Shown here in pieces: positions 8,505 through 16,705 of a DNA stretch of 20,026 bases (position 1 is the stretch's first letter; the number at the start of each line of letters is the position of its first letter). The translations under genes were made by a program, and so were the position numbers. The notes beneath the pieces were generated by a model. That model was not told the origin of the DNA and did not search any database. It saw only the letters and a program-made list of their open reading frames with translations. Origin of the DNA: Desulfovibrio sp. (GTDB lineage: Bacteria; Desulfobacterota; Desulfovibrionia; Desulfovibrionales; Desulfovibrionaceae); assembly GCA_014804915.1 (NCBI GenBank), contig JAAUYW010000094.1, positions 1 through 20,026 of the forward strand, in the 5' to 3' direction.

Positions 8505-11313
8505 CCAGGCTTTCCAGCACGTTGGCGCAGCGGGGACAGACATCGGGATATGCCGGGTTGGCTCCTATCTCTTCGCTATACATCCAGCAGCGGGCGCATT
8601 TATCGCCTTTTGCCTTCTCAATCTGGATGGCCACTCCTGGCAATGCCGGGTCAGTCATGGCGCTGCCAGGCGCGTCAGCCAGATTTGCCAGCTTTAATTG
8701 GGAGACAATGAAGACTTCGCGCAGATCTGCTCCAAGGTTTTCCAGGCGCTCGCGGTTGTCTTCAGAAAGGTAAAGGGTAAGCGCGGCATCAAGTGACAGG
8801 CCGAGGGTTCTGGCCTGGCGAAGCGGCTCCATAAAACGGGTCACTGCATTGCGCAGGGCGAACAGGTAATTCCAGTCATCCAGTTTGTGGGCTTCAATAA
8901 GGTAGTTTTGGGTATCAACAGGCTGAAGCGCAAAAACGGTCTGCTCCGGGCCCTTGAGGGTTTCGGGAAGGAGCTGGAAGATCTCTTCGGCAGTGAAAGA
9001 AAGGATTGGCGCAAGGGCGCGCAGCAGCAGATTTAGAATATGCCAGAGAACGGTCTGGGCGGAGCGCCGCTCAAGCGAATCAGGCGCAGACGAATAGAGC
9101 CTGTCTTTCAGGATATCGAAATAGAGCGCGGAAAGATCTGTGATGCAGTAATTGTAAAGACCATGGAAAACCCTGTGAAATTCAAATTCAAGATATGCGG
9201 TCTGCGCGGCTTCGTATTGCCGGGCCGCGATGGCCAGCGCGTAGCGGTCAATCGGCTTTAGCCTGTCTAAAGGCACAAGCTGCACAGCTTCAAAATCATA
9301 AAGATTGCCCAGAATGAAGCGGCAGGTATTGCGGATGCGGCGATATGCGTCCACGAGCCTGCTCAGGATTTCATCCGAGATTCTGATATCTTCGCGGTAA
9401 TCAACTGATGCGGCCCAGATGCGGATGATTTCCGCTCCAAACTTGTCAATCAGGGTTTGCGGCGCAATCACATTGCCAACAGATTTGGACATCTTGCGGC
9501 CTTCGCCATCCACCACATAGCCGTGCGTGAGCACAGCGCGATATGGCGGCGCATTGCGCACCCCTTCGGAAATGAGCAGGGAGCTGTGAAACCAGCCGCG
9601 ATGCTGATCCGAGCCTTCCAGATAAAGATCTGCGGGAAAATGCAGGCCAGGGCGCCCTTCGAGCACAGCGGCGAAGCTTGTGCCGGAATCAAACCAGACG
9701 TCGAGAATGTCGGTTTCCTTTTGCCAGCTTGAAGCTCCGCATTCTGGGCACACAAGTCCTGGCGGCAAAATTTCTTCAAGCGGCGCTTCATACCAGAAAT
9801 CGCAGCCTGTGGGATGCGTAGCGAATCTGGCGCAAATTTCGTGCATCCAGGCAGGGTCATTCCAGGCTGCGCCGCAGTTGCCGCAGCGCAGTGCGATGAT
9901 TGGCACGCCCCATAATCTCTGTCTTGAAATACACCAGTCTGGCCTGGTTTCAATCATGTTGTAAATGCGATCCTTGCCCCAGGCCGGAATCCAGCGCACT
10001 TGCCGATCAATGGCCCTGAGCGCGCGGCCGCGCAGATCATTCGCCTCCATGCTTATAAACCACTGCGTGGTTGCCCGGAAAATTACCGGCTGTTTGCAGC
10101 GCCAGCAATGGGGGTATGAATGGCGGATTGTGCCGCTTTGCAGGAGAGCACCTGTTGCGGCGAGTTTTTCGAGCACAACCGGATTCGCTTCCCATACGGT
10201 CTTGCCGCCAACCAGCTCCACTCCAGGCAGAAAGCGGCCGTGGTCATCCATGGGAGAGAGAATTTCCAGATCATACTTCTGGCCGACCTCAAAGTCTTCG
10301 CGGCCATGTCCTGGCGCGGTATGCACGCAGCCGGTGCCCGCATCGAGAGTTACATGATTGCCAAGAACGATTGGCGAGTCGCGTTCCAGATAGGGATGCC
10401 TGGCGATCATCCCTTCGAGCGCCTGGCCTTTGGCAGTGCCAAGAATTCGCGCATCACTCCAGCCCAGGGCGTGGCTGAGAGTTTCCAGCAATTCCCGCGC
10501 CGCCACAAATTGCCTTTCGCCCACTTCCACCAGGGCATATTCATAATCCGGGTGCAGGGCAATGGCCACATTGTCCGGAATTGTCCAGGGCGTGGTGGTC
10601 CAGATTAGCACATGGGCAGGCGAGCTGGCTGCATTTGGGAAGATCTGCTTCAGCCTGTCATCATTGACCGGAAAAGCCACATAGATGGAGGGGGAGCTTT
10701 CGTCAGCATATTCCACTTCCGCCTCGGCCAGGGCAGTATGGCAGGAGGCGCACCAGTGAATGGATTTTTTGGCGCGGACAACAGCGCCCTCTTCCACAAA
10801 TTTTGCTAGATTGGAAGCGATGGCCGCTTCATAGGCAGGCTGCATGCTCATATATGGATGCTGCCAGTCCCCCAGCACGCCCAGGCGGATAAATTCCTTT
10901 CTCTGGATGTCAATCCATTTGCCTGCGTATTCACGGCAGAGGCGGCGCACGGTCAGGGGCGGGAGCTGTTTGTTTTTCGCTTTCAGCTCCTGTTCGACCT
11001 TGTGTTCAATGGGCAGCCCATGGCAATCCCAGCCTGGCACATAGGAGCAGGCATATCCCTGCATATTGCGCGATTTGATTATGATATCCTTCAATACCTT
11101 GTTCATGGCCGTGCCCATGTGGATGTGGCCATTTGCATAGGGCGGTCCATCGTGGAGCACCCAGGAGCCTTTTGAGCCAGAAGCGGCCACCATTGCCAGA
11201 TTGGCGTTTGTTTCTTCCCAGAATTTCAGCATTTCAGGTTCGCGCCGGGTCAGGTTGGCGCGCATGTCAAATCTGGTTTTAAGCAAATTCAGGGTATGTT
11301 TATAGTCGCTCAT
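8494..11313 (-). CDS. ileS: Isoleucyl-tRNA synthetase
   Basis: Class I synthetase of 939 aa, the typical length. The ATP site has [13 protein letters not shown] at 57-69 (HIGH variant HMGT) and KMSKS at 607-611. The editing domain shows [11 protein letters not shown] (238-248) and [12 protein letters not shown] (326-337). Two cysteine pairs, C477/C480 and C522/C525, form a possible zinc ribbon after WGVPIIAL. The C-terminal zinc site is C906, C909, C926 and C929 (CARCW, CPRC). ATG 11313 has AGGAG about 7 bases upstream and a sigma70-like promoter further upstream. It leads an operon with lspA, the PLDc_N protein and ybgF. I saw no T-box leader. Confidence 0.98.
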   Translation of the reverse strand: MSDYKHTLNLLKTRFDMRANLTRREPEMLKFWEETNANLAMVAASGSKGSWVLHDGPPYANGHIHMGTAMNKVLKDIIIKSRNMQGYACSYVPGWDCHGLPIEHKVEQELKAKNKQLPPLTVRRLCREYAGKWIDIQRKEFIRLGVLGDWQHPYMSMQPAYEAAIASNLAKFVEEGAVVRAKKSIHWCASCHTALAEAEVEYADESSPSIYVAFPVNDDRLKQIFPNAASSPAHVLIWTTTPWTIPDNVAIALHPDYEYALVEVGERQFVAARELLETLSHALGWSDARILGTAKGQALEGMIARHPYLERDSPIVLGNHVTLDAGTGCVHTAPGHGREDFEVGQKYDLEILSPMDDHGRFLPGVELVGGKTVWEANPVVLEKLAATGALLQSGTIRHSYPHCWRCKQPVIFRATTQWFISMEANDLRGRALRAIDRQVRWIPAWGKDRIYNMIETRPDWCISRQRLWGVPIIALRCGNCGAAWNDPAWMHEICARFATHPTGCDFWYEAPLEEILPPGLVCPECGASSWQKETDILDVWFDSGTSFAAVLEGRPGLHFPADLYLEGSDQHRGWFHSSLLISEGVRNAPPYRAVLTHGYVVDGEGRKMSKSVGNVIAPQTLIDKFGAEIIRIWAASVDYREDIRISDEILSRLVDAYRRIRNTCRFILGNLYDFEAVQLVPLDRLKPIDRYALAIAARQYEAAQTAYLEFEFHRVFHGLYNYCITDLSALYFDILKDRLYSSAPDSLERRSAQTVLWHILNLLLRALAPILSFTAEEIFQLLPETLKGPEQTVFALQPVDTQNYLIEAHKLDDWNYLFALRNAVTRFMEPLRQARTLGLSLDAALTLYLSEDNRERLENLGADLREVFIVSQLKLANLADAPGSAMTDPALPGVAIQIEKAKGDKCARCWMYSEEIGANPAYPDVCPRCANVLESLDEK

Positions 11314-11372
11314 TCTGGCTCCTGCGATGGGAAAGTGGTAGAAAACACCTGATTATGCCTTCAGTGCAGTGG

Positions 11373-11401
11373 AATATAAGAGAGATATGCCAAATTCGCA
11401 A
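11373..11401 (-). promoter_or_regulatory. Probable sigma70 promoter of ileS
   Basis: Read on the minus strand, TTGCGA (11401-11396), a 17-base spacer and TATATT (11378-11373) fit a sigma70 promoter. Transcription would begin near 11366, giving a leader of about 53 bases before the ileS ATG. It lies in the 101-base gap between the rsmF-like gene and ileS. The gap shows no other clear element. Confidence 0.65.
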
Positions 11402-11414
11402 TTTTTATTTGAGG

Positions 11415-12656
11415 TCAGCGAAAACTCGCCAGCAGCCGGCCATTTTTAATCTGGCAAATGCCAAGGGGCAGATCGCGCCACCAGAGTCCGGCTGCCGACG
11501 CAAGCGGAGTCGCCAGGGCGCTCCCCTCCAAAAGCCGCCGTAGGGGCGTGATTTCGTCAAAAACCACGCACTGGACGCCCTGGGTCGGTGGGGGGAGCAG
11601 GATTCGCAGCCGCCTTTCAGGCTTGAATTTTCCGCCATGGAAGGCGCCGAGAGGAAAAGCCTGCCAGGAGAAGGCGGGGGGCAGCATCGAGCAGGCGGCT
11701 TCTGGCAGAAAACGGACTTTCTGGCCAAACAGCGCGGTTTTGCCTGGGGGCAGCAATTGGGGATCGCATACCGCATTTTCCAGTTCAGCCTTCCCGACCT
11801 CGGCTGCGCTGAAATCACATTTTGCGAAATCCTGGCGCGTGGCTTCTTGAGGCCGTTTCAACAGGGAAATATAAAAACCCTGGCTGGCGGAAGATTCTCC
11901 ATCGACAAGCAGGGCCCCATGCGGCGCGCTTTTGAATTTGAATCCGGCAAACGGCTCCAGCGCCAGAGGCTCCAGCCCCAGCTCTTTTACCGCATATTCG
12001 GTCTGGCTCTCATTTTCATCCGGATTGGTGGTGCAGGTGGAGTAAACCAGTCTGCCGCCAGGCGCCAGCAGTGCGGCTGCGCGGGCCAGAAGCTTGCGCT
12101 GCAATTCAATTAGCGGCGCGATCTTCTGGCCTTGCCAGAGTTTCAGGGCCAGGGGATTCCTGGCTGCGGTGCCCCAGCCTGAACAGGGGGGATCCAGAAG
12201 AATGAAATTCCAGCTGTGATCAGGCAGGGGCAATGCCTGGCCCTGGAAATGCGAAGTTGCGCACTGGAGGAGGTTGGCGGCCAGAAGATTGGCCTGCAGG
12301 GTCCCAAGCCTCGCGCGGTTGGGCTCATTGGCCAGCACAAAGCCGGTTTCGCCAACGAGCTGGCCCAGAAAGCCGCTTTTGGAGCCCGGACTTGCTGCCA
12401 TGTCCAGCACAGCTGCTCCCGCGGAGGGTGCAAGGGCGAGGGGTGGCAGCATGGAAGCCCGATCCTGGATGTAGATATAGCCAAAGAAAGCGGCCAGGGA
12501 GGCGCCCAGCGGCATTGGCTCAAACACAAGCCTGCGACAATAGCTGGAAAAAGGCTCGGGTTCGAATCTGAATCCTTCGGCCTCCAGAAGGCTCTCTACA
12601 GCTGCGAACCGCGCTGGCGCGCATACCAGGCGGAAAGACCGGAAACGTGTATCCAT
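11415..12656 (-). CDS. RsmF/NOL1-NOP2-Sun family RNA m5C methyltransferase
   Basis: Predicted SAM-dependent RNA cytosine-C5 methyltransferase, 413 aa from the chosen start. It has no NusB-like domain, unlike the rsmB product. The SAM motif is DMAASPGSKSG at 85-95, followed by ANEPNRARL (109-117). The two m5C cysteines are C158 (LLDPPCSGWG) and C208 (YSTCTTNPDENE). The region after about 250 is divergent and may be the PUA-like RNA-binding part of RsmF-type enzymes. The target rRNA base cannot be told from sequence. The start is uncertain: ATG 12656 fits the domain start but lacks a clear ribosome site, and the frame is open to 12737. ileS follows after 101 bases and has its own promoter. Confidence 0.85.
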   Translation of the reverse strand: MDTRFRSFRLVCAPARFAAVESLLEAEGFRFEPEPFSSYCRRLVFEPMPLGASLAAFFGYIYIQDRASMLPPLALAPSAGAAVLDMAASPGSKSGFLGQLVGETGFVLANEPNRARLGTLQANLLAANLLQCATSHFQGQALPLPDHSWNFILLDPPCSGWGTAARNPLALKLWQGQKIAPLIELQRKLLARAAALLAPGGRLVYSTCTTNPDENESQTEYAVKELGLEPLALEPFAGFKFKSAPHGALLVDGESSASQGFYISLLKRPQEATRQDFAKCDFSAAEVGKAELENAVCDPQLLPPGKTALFGQKVRFLPEAACSMLPPAFSWQAFPLGAFHGGKFKPERRLRILLPPPTQGVQCVVFDEITPLRRLLEGSALATPLASAAGLWWRDLPLGICQIKNGRLLASFR

Positions 12657-12674
12657 TTTGGCGGCGGGTCGTGG

Positions 12675-12702
12675 TTGACAAAATGAGAGTGTGAATGATA
12701 GC
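12675..12702 (+). promoter_or_regulatory. Candidate promoter for the 12787 gene
   Basis: A perfect -35 box TTGACA (12675-12680) is followed after 16 bases by GATAGC (12697-12702), a poor -10 box. Transcription would start near 12709, just before the structured leader. The call rests mostly on the -35 box and on the position between divergent genes. Confidence 0.4.
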
Positions 12703-12718
12703 TTTTTTAAAACACATT

Positions 12719-12786
12719 GCGGCTTTTCATGACGCAAGGATTACTTTGCTTAAAAAGCCGCGTCTTGCAAGCGAAAGGGAGCGGCT
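12719..12786 (+). promoter_or_regulatory. Structured leader with alternative pairings
   Basis: Three complementary segments precede the gene at 12787. A is GCGGCTTTT (12719-12727), B is AAAAGCCGC (12753-12761) and C is GCGGCT (12781-12786). A pairs with B over 9 bp, with a small inner GCAA/TTGC stem. B can instead pair over 6 bp with C, which lies between the GGGA ribosome site and the GTG start. The pairings exclude each other, as in a translational switch. Function is inference; chance is possible. Confidence 0.4.
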
Positions 12787-13158
12787 GTGCCTGGAAACAT
12801 GGAAAACATCTGTCTCAAGAACGACAATGGCGAGGATCTGCGTTTTCAGGGCCGTCTTTTTTCGGAATGCTCGCATTTTGATGAAGACAGCGGCACTCTC
12901 ACGCGCCAGCAGCTCTATCTTACAGACAATAATGAACAGGTGTACTACATAGTTCGCGCCAGCGGCCAGGAACGTTCGCGCCATGCCTACAGGCTGGCTA
13001 TTGATGGCGACAATTGCATTATTAATAATGGCCGCTCGGAGATAGCGCTCAAATTTGACATGCTCATGCTGGCAGTGCGCTCGCTTTGCGGGCTGGATGC
13101 GGAAGCCACGCCATCCCTCGAGATGGTGGAGGAAATGCTCAAGGCGGCCAACGCCTGA
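12787..13158 (+). CDS. Unrecognised small protein upstream of rpmE
   Basis: A 123-residue acidic, soluble-looking protein that I cannot assign to a family. It has no signal peptide, membrane segment or metal motif. The N-terminal two thirds look beta-rich ([19 protein letters not shown], then [16 protein letters not shown]), and the end is helical ([13 protein letters not shown]). I chose GTG 12787 because AAAGGGAG stands 5 bases upstream. ATG 12799, which removes four residues, is a possible alternative but has a weaker site. Base composition and codon use look like the neighbours, and the frame is intact, so it is probably a real gene. A structured leader precedes it and a terminator-like hairpin follows. 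Confidence 0.7.
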   Translation: MPGNMENICLKNDNGEDLRFQGRLFSECSHFDEDSGTLTRQQLYLTDNNEQVYYIVRASGQERSRHAYRLAIDGDNCIINNGRSEIALKFDMLMLAVRSLCGLDAEATPSLEMVEEMLKAANA

Positions 13159-13177
13159 GTTTTAACTGCCTTGCTGC

Positions 13178-13206
13178 TTGCCATAACTTGCGCCAATGCT
13201 TAAAAT
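13178..13206 (+). promoter_or_regulatory. Probable sigma70 promoter of rpmE
   Basis: TTGCCA (13178-13183), a 17-base spacer and TAAAAT (13201-13206) form a good sigma70 promoter. Transcription would begin near 13213, about 30 bases before the rpmE ATG and just ahead of its AGAGGA ribosome site. The -10 box lies in the loop of the inverted repeat at 13190-13216. Confidence 0.6.
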
Positions 13207-13228
13207 CGGTTGGCGCTAATCTTTTTTT
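13190..13228 (+). terminator. Inverted repeat and T run: terminator or operator
   Basis: GCGCCAA (13190-13196) and TTGGCGC (13210-13216) pair over 7 bp around a 13-base loop. TAATC and seven Ts follow (13222-13228). It could end transcripts of the 12787 gene. The long loop is poor for a terminator, and the arms bracket the rpmE -10 box, so a repressor site is an alternative. Confidence 0.55.
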
Positions 13229-13241
13229 AGAGGATAGTCTC

Positions 13242-13454
13242 ATGAAAAAAGGCATTCATCCCAAAGTGTATAACGCCACTATCACTTGCGCCTGCGGCAA
13301 TCAGGAGCAGGTGCTTTCCACCAAGGGCGAGCAGATTCATGTGGAAGTTTGCTCCAACTGCCATCCTTTCTTTACAGGCAAGCAACGGTTTCTGGATACT
13401 GCAGGGCGCATAGATCGTTTCAGGAAAAAATACGCCAAATTTGAACAAAAGTAA
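13242..13454 (+). CDS. rpmE: 50S ribosomal protein L31, zinc-binding form
   Basis: A 70-residue ribosomal protein of the large subunit. It begins [20 protein letters not shown], typical of L31. Cysteines C16, C18, C37 and C40 (CAC and CSNC) make this the zinc-containing form rather than the cysteine-free paralogue. [20 protein letters not shown] is the normal C-terminal half. ATG 13242 has AGAGGA about 8 bases upstream. The frame is open to 13086, but that extension overlaps the previous gene and is not L31-like. The end overlaps the proposed DUF1385 start by 14 bases. It probably has its own promoter at 13178-13206. Confidence 0.97.
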   Translation: MKKGIHPKVYNATITCACGNQEQVLSTKGEQIHVEVCSNCHPFFTGKQRFLDTAGRIDRFRKKYAKFEQK

Positions 13455-14439
13455 TTTGATTGCCATTGCCGTGGCTTCCTGTCCTCCCATAGGAGGGCAG
13501 GCTGTCATGGACGGGGTGATGATGCGCAATGGCGATATGTACGGTTTGGCCGTTCGCCTCGCCAATGGTGAAATTTACGCGCAAAGATTGCCCTGGAAGA
13601 CATGCTTGCGCCGCAGCTGGCTCAAAACTCCCTTTATTCGCGGTTTCCCCATTCTGCTTGAAACCCTGATTAATGGCATACACGCCATTAATCGCTCTGT
13701 AGCCATTTCAGAGGGGGAAAAGCCAGCGGATACTGGGGCCTTGAGTCTGCTCTCAAGCTTTATACTGGCAATTTTAATGGCCATTGGGCTCTTTGTGGCT
13801 GCGCCGCATTTCCTCTCGCTGCTAATGCATGTTTTTAATCTGGGCGGCGATGTCGAGGGCTTGAGCTTCCATCTCTGGGATGGTTTTTACAAGTGCGCCA
13901 TCTTTATTGGCTATATCTGGCTGATTTCGTTTGTGCCCGATATCAGGCGCGTATTTGAATATCATGGGGCGGAGCACAAGACCATCCATGCCTGGGAGAC
14001 TGGCGAAGCGCTGGATGCCGGCCACGCATTTGCCATGAGCCGCCTTCATCCCCGTTGCGGCACTACCTTCCTTCTTTTCGTAATCTCCATCTCCATTATT
14101 CTTCAGGCCCTGCTTCTGCCCCTCATTCTCAGCCTCTGGACTCCTGCCACTTATATTGGCAAGCATGTCTTTAGCATAATGGTCAAACTGGCGCTGGTCA
14201 TTCCCATCAGTGCGGTTGCCTACGAACTTATCCGGTTTGCCGGAACTCCTTCGCAAGGCATCCTGGCGCAAGCGCTTCAGGCGCCTGGCCTTGCGCTGCA
14301 GCGTCTCACTACCCGCGAGCCAAGCATGGCCCAGATCGAAGTGGCAATAGTGGCCCTGGCTGAAGCGCTCGAATCTGAAGAAGCTGAAAACGTGCTGGCT
14401 ACTCCCTATCATCATTTGCCAGCCAGCCTGGATGCCTGA
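13441..14439 (+). CDS. DUF1385 family membrane protein
   Basis: The function is unknown. The protein is up to 332 aa. It opens with the family signature [17 protein letters not shown] (about 16-32), then has hydrophobic segments at about 101-123, 143-166, 209-233 and 244-265. The best-conserved blocks are [14 protein letters not shown] (173-186) and [11 protein letters not shown] (200-210). Their His, Glu and Cys residues could bind a metal, though I cannot show it. The start is uncertain: TTG 13441 is the longest, TTG 13456 and GTG 13471 are also possible, and none has a good ribosome site, which suggests coupling to rpmE. prfA follows after 23 bases. Confidence 0.88.
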   Translation: MNKSNLIAIAVASCPPIGGQAVMDGVMMRNGDMYGLAVRLANGEIYAQRLPWKTCLRRSWLKTPFIRGFPILLETLINGIHAINRSVAISEGEKPADTGALSLLSSFILAILMAIGLFVAAPHFLSLLMHVFNLGGDVEGLSFHLWDGFYKCAIFIGYIWLISFVPDIRRVFEYHGAEHKTIHAWETGEALDAGHAFAMSRLHPRCGTTFLLFVISISIILQALLLPLILSLWTPATYIGKHVFSIMVKLALVIPISAVAYELIRFAGTPSQGILAQALQAPGLALQRLTTREPSMAQIEVAIVALAEALESEEAENVLATPYHHLPASLDA

Positions 14440-14462
14440 GTCCACATATCATTGGAGCAAGG

Positions 14463-15539
14463 ATGTTCGCAAAGCTGGAATCCCTGGAAAAGAAATATCT
14501 TGAGCTCGAAGCCGAGCTGGCTGATCCCGAGGTTTTGGGCGATCAGGAAAAATATCGAAAGGTCGCCAAGGCGCATGCGGACTTGCGGGATATTGTGGAG
14601 CTTTGGCGCAAACATCGCTCCCTGACCGAACAGCTCAATGACAATCGCCAGCTTCTCCGCGATGAGGACCCTGATATCCGCAATCTCGCGCATGAGGAGG
14701 TGCGCCTCCTGGAATCAGCGCTCCCAGAGATTGAGCGCGAGTTGAAAGTCGCTCTTCTGCCAGCTGATCCTCTCGATGAAAAGAATACCATTCTTGAAAT
14801 TCGCGCTGGCACAGGCGGCGAAGAAGCCGCCCTGTTTGCTGCCGACCTTTTCAGGATGTATGCCCGCTATGCGGAATTGCGCGGCTGGAAAACCGAGATT
14901 CTGAGCGAATCTGTTGCTGAAAGCGGCGGCTACAAGGAAGTGGTTTGCCTGGTTTCAGGCAAACGCGTTTACAGCCGGCTGAAATTTGAAGCTGGAACGC
15001 ACAGGGTGCAGCGAGTGCCTGTAACTGAAACCCAGGGCCGGATTCATACTTCAGCTGCCACAGTGGCAGTAATGCCGGAAGCAGAAGAAGTGGATATTGA
15101 AATAAGGCCCGAGGATTTGCGCATTGACATTTTCCGCGCTTCCGGAGCGGGGGGCCAGCATGTCAACAAGACCGAATCCGCGGTGCGCATTACGCATATC
15201 CCGACAGGCACTGTTGTTACCTGCCAGGATGAACGCTCGCAGCACAAGAACAAGGCACGGGCAATGAAGGTGCTTGCTTCCAGGATTCTGGCTGCCGAGC
15301 GGGAAAGGCAGAATTCGGAGCAGTCCGCAGACAGGCGCGCCCAGGTCGGCACGGGCGACAGATCGGAGCGCATCCGCACTTATAACTTTCCACAGGGGCG
15401 GTGCACGGATCACAGAATCAATTTGACCCTTTATTCCCTGGACAAGATCATGCAGGGCGAGCTGGATCCGCTCCTGGACGCGCTGGCCACATCTTTTCAG
15501 GCTGCGGCGCTGAAAGGGGAAGGGCAGGAAGAGACGTGA
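14463..15539 (+). CDS. prfA: Peptide chain release factor 1
   Basis: RF1 recognises UAA and UAG stop codons and triggers release of the finished peptide. The protein is 358 aa, the usual length. The codon-reading tripeptide is PVT at 186-188 ([14 protein letters not shown]), the RF1 type rather than the SPF of RF2. The GGQ motif, which reaches the peptidyl-transferase centre, is at 230-232. ATG 14463 has GGAG about 8 bases upstream. Its stop overlaps the dinB start as GTGA. The prmC gene, whose product methylates the GGQ glutamine and often follows prfA, is not here. Confidence 0.98.
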   Translation: MFAKLESLEKKYLELEAELADPEVLGDQEKYRKVAKAHADLRDIVELWRKHRSLTEQLNDNRQLLRDEDPDIRNLAHEEVRLLESALPEIERELKVALLPADPLDEKNTILEIRAGTGGEEAALFAADLFRMYARYAELRGWKTEILSESVAESGGYKEVVCLVSGKRVYSRLKFEAGTHRVQRVPVTETQGRIHTSAATVAVMPEAEEVDIEIRPEDLRIDIFRASGAGGQHVNKTESAVRITHIPTGTVVTCQDERSQHKNKARAMKVLASRILAAERERQNSEQSADRRAQVGTGDRSERIRTYNFPQGRCTDHRINLTLYSLDKIMQGELDPLLDALATSFQAAALKGEGQEET

Positions 15540-16684
15540 TTCTGCATCTGGACATGGATGCGTTTTTTGCATCTGTGGAGCAGATGGATAATCCCGATTT
15601 GCGCGGCAAGCCTGTGATCATAGGCGGCCGGACGCGCGGAGTGGTGGCTACAGCCTCTTATGAGGCCCGGAGTTATGGCATCCATTCCGCAATGCCCATG
15701 GCAACTGCCAGGCGTCTTTGTCCGCATGGCGAATTTGTCCGCGCCCGCGGCGCCCGCTATTCTGAAATTTCACGCGCCATTTTTGTCGCGCTGAACGACT
15801 TTTCTCCGCTGGTTGAGGCCGCGAGCATAGATGAGGCGTACCTTGATGTTTCCGGCAGTCTGGGGCTTTATGGCTCTTTTCAAAATCTGGCCGAGTGCCT
15901 TGCAGGATGTGTGGCGAGGGCAAGCGGAGGCCTTACCTGCTCCATAGGAATCGCGCCAGTAAAATTTCTGGCCAAGATCTGTTCGGAAGTGCGCAAGCCT
16001 GGAGGCGTCTTTATCCTCGAAGCCGGCGCCGTGGCCGATTTTCTTGGCGCGCTGCCCATAGAACGTCTCCCTGGCGTTGGCAAACGCATGGCAGCCAGTC
16101 TGCATGGCATCGGGATAAGGACAACGCGTGAGCTGCGGGAATTGAGCCGCGATTTTCTGGTCGAACGTTATGGCAAATGGGGAGGCGTGCTCCATGATCG
16201 CGGCAATGGAATTGATCCCAGGCCTGTGCATGTCAATTTGCCGGCCAAAAGTGAAAGCGTTGAAAGCACTTTTCCTGTTGACATCATTGACAGGGAACAG
16301 CTTTGCAAGGCGCTCCTGGCGCATTCGGAAAAACTTGGCAGTCGTTTGCGCAGGAAAGGCCTCGAAGGCCGCACTATCACACTAAAAATCAAATATGCGG
16401 ATTTTAGCCAGATTACCAGGTCGCATACCATTTCATTCCATACCCATTCCACTTCAGTTATTTATGCCAATGCCCGAGCGCTGCTTTTGGTGGAACCCCT
16501 GCGTGGGCCAGTGCGCCTTGTCGGGGTAGGCGTGTCCGGCTTTGACCGGAAAGGCTGCCCGCTATTGCTCCCTGGCCTGCAAAAGGAAACCGCCTCCGAA
16601 CAGATCGACAAGGCGGTTGACTTGATTTGCGCTCGCTATGGGCGCGGAGCAATTCAGCGCGGGGCCGCATTCAGCAGGAATTGA
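15536..16684 (+). CDS. dinB: DNA polymerase IV (Y family)
   Basis: A translesion DNA polymerase of 382 aa. Catalytic residues are intact: D6 in LDMDAFF, with F11 as the likely steric gate, and D99/E100 in [21 protein letters not shown] (42-54) is the usual nucleotide-binding block, [11 protein letters not shown] (138-148) belongs to the palm, and the helix-hairpin-helix is [11 protein letters not shown] (176-186). The little-finger domain follows. The place of a QLxLF clamp-binding motif reads CPLLLPGL (341-348), so clamp binding may be weak. I chose GTG 15536, which overlaps the prfA stop, has AGGAAGAG upstream and gives the standard N-terminus. The frame is open to 15401 but that lies inside prfA. 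No separate promoter or SOS box is evident. Confidence 0.95.
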   Translation: MILHLDMDAFFASVEQMDNPDLRGKPVIIGGRTRGVVATASYEARSYGIHSAMPMATARRLCPHGEFVRARGARYSEISRAIFVALNDFSPLVEAASIDEAYLDVSGSLGLYGSFQNLAECLAGCVARASGGLTCSIGIAPVKFLAKICSEVRKPGGVFILEAGAVADFLGALPIERLPGVGKRMAASLHGIGIRTTRELRELSRDFLVERYGKWGGVLHDRGNGIDPRPVHVNLPAKSESVESTFPVDIIDREQLCKALLAHSEKLGSRLRRKGLEGRTITLKIKYADFSQITRSHTISFHTHSTSVIYANARALLLVEPLRGPVRLVGVGVSGFDRKGCPLLLPGLQKETASEQIDKAVDLICARYGRGAIQRGAAFSRN

Positions 16685-16705
16685 TGCTTTGGCGCATGGC
16701 TGGTT

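Noticed and set aside
10120..10608. Open frame of 162 codons on the plus strand within ileS
   Set aside because: It lies wholly antisense to a strongly supported synthetase and its protein has no recognisable motif; several similar frames occur across ileS as by-products of codon use.
11314..11414. Possible T-box or other riboswitch before ileS
   Set aside because: The leader is only about 53 bases and lacks a T-box sequence or terminator; only a promoter and ribosome site are seen.
11637..12113. 158-codon plus-strand frame within the rsmF-like gene
   Set aside because: The minus-strand gene has clear methyltransferase motifs over the same bases; this frame has none.
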